Source: Candidatus Latescibacteria bacterium 4484_107 (GTDB lineage Bacteria > Latescibacterota > 4484-107). Taken from it: a stretch of 7,584 nucleotides of DNA. Under the pieces are notes generated by a model. The model was not told the DNA's origin, made no database searches, and saw nothing but the letters and a program-made list of their open reading frames with translations. The position numbers were made by a program, and so were the translations under genes. The stretch is taken from NCBI GenBank assembly GCA_002059205.1, contig MVCQ01000172.1, positions 1 through 7,584 on the forward strand, written 5' to 3'. Of this stretch, positions 5,495 through 7,584 are shown piece by piece. The first letter of the stretch is position 1. Every line of letters begins with the position of its first letter.

Positions 5495-5523
5495 TTGACA
5501 TCTTCTTCTTTTTTGCATATCTT
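5495..5523 (+). promoter_or_regulatory. Sigma-70-type promoter of the dehydrogenase gene
   Basis: A perfect -35 TTGACA (5495-5500), a 17-base pyrimidine-rich spacer and -10 TATCTT (5518-5523). Transcription would start near 5530, giving a leader of about 90 bases that contains a heptamer array. It has the same architecture as the tRNA promoter at 2395-2423. No operator is recognised. Confidence 0.75.
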
Positions 5524-5544
5524 TATTCCGGTTAGTATTTCCGG

Positions 5545-5565
5545 GTGATTGGCGATTGGTGATCG
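5545..5565 (+). repeat. Heptamer array in the dehydrogenase 5' leader
   Basis: Three units in register: GTGATTG, GCGATTG, GTGATCG. It lies between the promoter and the start codon, so it should be transcribed in the untranslated leader. It is of the same family and orientation as 3346-3366. Confidence 0.65.
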
Positions 5566-5622
5566 GCGCACTCGCCACGTACCGCGCACTATGCGGGAAC
5601 TATCAGAGAAGAGGGTTTCCCC

Positions 5623-6660
5623 ATGAAAGCAGTCAAACTTTACAAAGCCGGCGATGTGCGCATAGAGGAGATGCCCAGACCTGAGCCCAAGTCCGGCGAG
5701 GTCCTGGTTCGGCTCAAAGCCGTCGGAGTCTGCGGCTCGGATATCCACTATTTCAAAGACGGTCGCATCGGAGATACCCCTATACAAAGCCCCCTTGTTT
5801 TGGGCCACGAACCCGCCGGAGTGATTGAAGGGGTCGGCGAAGGGGTCACTCAATTCGGGATCGGGGATCGTGTGGCGGTGGATCCCGCGCTTTCCTGCGG
5901 CGTATGCGAATGGTGTATCCAGGGGAATCCCAACCTTTGCCCGAATGTCCGGTTTTTCGGCAGCCCACCGGTTGACGGCGCGTTCCGGGAATTTTTGACG
6001 CACCCGGCGCACGCGGTCTTCAAGCTCCCGCGCGGCCTGAGTTTTGCCGACGGCGCGATGCTCGAACCCTTCGGAGTCGCCATTCACGCCGTAGATCTGG
6101 GGAAAATACGCACCGCGTACACGGCGGCCATTCTCGGCGTGGGCTCCATCGGGCTGTGCGTACTTCAGTTGGTTCGACTCAGCGGTGCGGCCAAAATTTT
6201 TGTAACCGATCTTATCGACGACCGCCTGGACCTGGCCCGGCGTCTGGGAGCCGACGTGGCGCTTCGCGCGGACGACGATCCAGTAGAGCGTATTCAGAAA
6301 TTGACCGGAGGCCGCGGCGTGGATGTGGTCTTCGAGGCGGCCGGCGCATTGGACACGCCTCAACAGGCCATGGAAATTCTCAAGCCCGGTGGAACCCTGG
6401 TCCTCATTGGCATTTGCCCCGAGGACCGGATTCCCCTCAAAGCCTCGGCGGCCCGGCGCAAGGGCGTCACCATTCGCTTGGCTCGCAGGATGAAGCACGT
6501 GTATCCCCGTGCCATCCGATTGGCCGAGCGCAACATGGTGGATCTGAAATGCCTCGTCACGCATCGCTATCCCTTAGAGCGGATCGCGGAGGCCTTCGAC
6601 GTGGTGGGCGGATATCGGGATGGGGTGATCAAGGCGATCATTACAGTTGGTGAGTGGTGA
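5623..6660 (+). CDS. Zinc-dependent sorbitol/xylitol dehydrogenase-type medium-chain dehydrogenase
   Basis: A 345-residue medium-chain dehydrogenase, a normal length, likely oxidising a sugar alcohol or related polyol to a ketose with NAD+. Catalytic zinc ligands are C37 (GVCGSDIHYFKDG), H62-E63 (GHEPAG) and E148 (MLEP, as in sorbitol dehydrogenases). The structural zinc lobe has C92, C95, C98 and C106. The Rossmann fold starts at G172-V-G-S-I-G177, and D196 at the end of the second strand favours NAD+ over NADP+. The SDIHYFKDGRIGD segment is typical of the L-iditol/xylitol dehydrogenase group. The start ATG 5623 follows GAGGG (5611-5615), and a good promoter lies upstream. The final codons (ITVGEW) and the TGA are formed by a GTGAGTG heptamer array, so the C-terminal tail is repeat-derived. 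No sugar transporter or kinase is adjacent, so the substrate is uncertain (threonine or other alcohol dehydrogenases are less likely). Confidence 0.92.
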   Translation: MKAVKLYKAGDVRIEEMPRPEPKSGEVLVRLKAVGVCGSDIHYFKDGRIGDTPIQSPLVLGHEPAGVIEGVGEGVTQFGIGDRVAVDPALSCGVCEWCIQGNPNLCPNVRFFGSPPVDGAFREFLTHPAHAVFKLPRGLSFADGAMLEPFGVAIHAVDLGKIRTAYTAAILGVGSIGLCVLQLVRLSGAAKIFVTDLIDDRLDLARRLGADVALRADDDPVERIQKLTGGRGVDVVFEAAGALDTPQQAMEILKPGGTLVLIGICPEDRIPLKASAARRKGVTIRLARRMKHVYPRAIRLAERNMVDLKCLVTHRYPLERIAEAFDVVGGYRDGVIKAIITVGEW

Positions 6661-6750
6661 GTGGTGAGTGGTGAGTGGTGATTCGATTTCGGATTGCGGA
6701 ATGCGGATTTTTCCCCAATCCGCCCAATCGAAAATCGGAAATCCCCAATC
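6650..6750 (+). repeat. Inverted heptamer arrays overlapping the dehydrogenase stop codon
   Basis: The forward arm 6650-6712 holds nine units in exact register: GTGAGTG four times, then GTGATTC, GATTTCG, GATTGCG, GAATGCG, GATTTTT. The reverse arm 6716-6750 has AATC cores, mostly 7 bases apart, in the opposite orientation. The 19 bases at 6691-6709 are identical to 786-804 inside purL. The dehydrogenase TGA (6658-6660) is inside the first two units. Confidence 0.85.
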
Positions 6751-6784
6751 AGAGGAGAAGAGGACCGTGATGAATTTTTCCTCT

Positions 6785-6880
6785 CGTTCCCACGCTCTGC
6801 ATGGGAACGGACACTCGACGCTGTCCCCCAGCCGAACCGTGCACGGAACGGAGCGGAGGTCACGGCAAGCCGTGCAGAGC
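6785..6880. repeat. Palindromic element ahead of the toxin-antitoxin genes
   Basis: CGTTCCCA (6785-6792) and TGGGAACG (6802-6809) form a perfect 8-bp stem over nine bases. Overlapping it, GCTCTGCATGG (6794-6804) pairs with CCGTGCAGAGC (6870-6880) with one wobble, so two alternative folds compete. CACGGC-AA-GCCGTG (6861-6874) is a further palindrome. The CGTTCCCACGCTCTGC sequence looks like a widespread dispersed repeat (from memory). It ends 50 bases before the antitoxin start, so it could be in that leader. Confidence 0.55.
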
Positions 6881-6930
6881 CAATATTCCTATCCCATAAC
6901 TACTTCAACCTCCCCTTTGGAGGTGAAAAT

Positions 6931-7170
6931 ATGGAGACACTGACGCTTCATCTCGATGAAAACTTAGTGCAGCGCGCAACGTTTTACTCAGAAAAGAGGG
7001 GCAAATCGATCTCTCAAATGGTTGCCGACTATTTTTCCCTGCTTGCTGAAGAGACCTCACAAGCGGCTTATGAATGCACTCCGGTCGTCCGCTCGCTCAA
7101 AGGATCGCTTGAAGGCGGCCAGGTCACTGAAGACGAGTATAGACACCATCTTGAGGAGAAATACCTCTGA
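6931..7170 (+). CDS. DUF6364-like ribbon-helix-helix antitoxin
   Basis: A 79-residue protein beginning METLTLHLDENLVQRATFYSEKRGKSISQMVADYF: a short beta strand and two helices, as in ribbon-helix-helix DNA-binding antitoxins. The C-terminus PVVRSLKGSLEGG...EYRHHLEEKYL is the family's toxin-facing tail. It should bind and neutralise the PIN toxin encoded directly after it and, as is usual for this class, repress its own promoter. The start ATG 6931 follows GGAGGTG (6919-6925) at five bases; the frame is open further upstream, but only through repeat sequence. No convincing promoter is seen between the repeat element and the gene. It overlaps the next gene by four bases. Confidence 0.85.
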   Translation: METLTLHLDENLVQRATFYSEKRGKSISQMVADYFSLLAEETSQAAYECTPVVRSLKGSLEGGQVTEDEYRHHLEEKYL

Positions 7171-7584
7171 ACGTGCTTTTTGACACGAATGGGGTACTGG
7201 ATGTGATGTTGGATCGCGCGCCTTTCGCCGATATAGCGGCACAGGTATTCTCGAAGGGGGAAGCCGGAGAAATAGGCGGTTTCCTTGGCACAACGACCAT
7301 AACGACCATCCACTACCTTGCCGCGAAGGTCGTGGGAGCAGACCAGGCGCAGATTGAGATTGGAAAGCTCTTCAGGCTTTTCGAGTTTGCTCCGGTCAAT
7401 CGTGCCGTTTTGGAGGATGCTGCTGTGTTGAATTTCTCAGATTTTGAGGGCGCTGTCTTGCATGAGGCCGCCCGTCACGTGGGCGTTCATGCTATTGTTA
7501 CCCGTAATCTCAAGGACTTCAAACGGGCGGTGCTACCCGTCTATTCTCCTGAAGAACTCGCTAGGATCCTTGCTACAATCAAAG
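7167..7584 (+). CDS. PIN-domain (PilT/VapC-like, PIN_3 type) toxin, 3' end cut by window
   Basis: A putative ribonuclease toxin paired with the antitoxin upstream; 139 codons are visible, nearly the full family length. The N-terminus reads NVLFDTNGVLDVMLDRAPF with catalytic Asp6; then GFLGTTTITTIHYLAAKV (38-55), SDFEGAVLHEAARHVGVHAIVTRNLKDF (91-118) with Asp117, and LPVYSPEELARIL. The start is not standard: CTG at 7167 aligns with the usual Met of MNVLFDTN, overlaps the antitoxin TGA by four bases and is eight bases after GAGGAG (7153-7158). The alternative GTG at 7173 has a 14-base spacing. At the place where relatives usually have FED-A, this protein has FEG-A, so an acidic active-site residue appears replaced by Gly95. 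Together these suggest a weakened or decaying toxin, but Asp6, Glu94 and Asp117 remain. Adjacency to an antitoxin supports the family call strongly; activity is uncertain. Confidence 0.82.
   Translation, partial: MNVLFDTNGVLDVMLDRAPFADIAAQVFSKGEAGEIGGFLGTTTITTIHYLAAKVVGADQAQIEIGKLFRLFEFAPVNRAVLEDAAVLNFSDFEGAVLHEAARHVGVHAIVTRNLKDFKRAVLPVYSPEELARILATIK

Noticed and set aside
2518..6180. An attachment-site pair at the tRNA 3' end, since GGTTCGACTC recurs at 6171-6180.
   Set aside because: Only 10 bases match, the second copy is inside the dehydrogenase coding sequence, and there is no integrase.
5338..6564. A 408-codon open frame on the minus strand opposite the dehydrogenase.
   Set aside because: No recognisable domain. 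It mirrors a clear dehydrogenase gene, and its upstream-most codons merely read the 9-base repeat.
6694..6930. An N-terminal extension of the antitoxin.
   Set aside because: The extra codons are heptamer and palindrome repeat sequence; the true start has GGAGGTG at ideal spacing.

Overview
The window is bacterial DNA of moderately high GC content. It carries single, mostly unrelated housekeeping or metabolic genes separated by long, repeat-rich intergenic gaps. There is no operon of more than two genes. Dispersed repeats of this kind, the long PurL type and an orphan corrinoid protein fit a free-living environmental bacterium, perhaps of the Planctomycetes/Omnitrophota/Sumerlaeota kind. That placement is an impression from memory, not a demonstration.

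Layout, left to right. (1) 1-1971 (+): the 3' two-thirds of purL (FGAM synthase), whose reading frame contains an in-frame block of tandem 7-base repeats. (2) 1972-2465: a gene-free gap holding an 8-base tandem repeat, a run of hairpins, a 9-base-period repeat and an AT-rich promoter. (3) 2466-2541 (+): tRNA-Lys(CUU) with its own promoter and terminator. (4) 2632-3267 (+): a stand-alone methyltransferase-type corrinoid protein, closed by a very strong terminator. (5) 3391-3987 (+): an exported or membrane PAP2-family phosphatase. (6) 3988-4376: repeats and hairpins between convergent genes. (7) 4377-5114 (-): a MoeB/ThiF/HesA-type E1-like adenylyltransferase. (8) 5115-5622: more repeats, then a clear sigma-70-type promoter. 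(9) 5623-6660 (+): a zinc-dependent sorbitol/xylitol-type dehydrogenase. (10) 6661-6930: repeats. (11) 6931-7584 (+): a two-gene toxin-antitoxin module (DUF6364-like antitoxin, PIN-domain toxin), the toxin cut by the window end.

The most striking signal is a family of degenerate heptamer arrays, seen at seven places and in both orientations. Read in one orientation and phase, the units are GATTGGG, GATTGCG, GATTTCG, GATTGGT, GAGTGGT, GACTTCT and GACCTCT. Most arrays start within a few bases of a stop codon or terminator. One array supplies the last codons and stop of the dehydrogenase, and another lies inside purL and is translated. A second family with a 9-base period and several palindromic elements fill the remaining gaps. 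Apart from the toxin-antitoxin pair, I see no evidence that the genes here work together.
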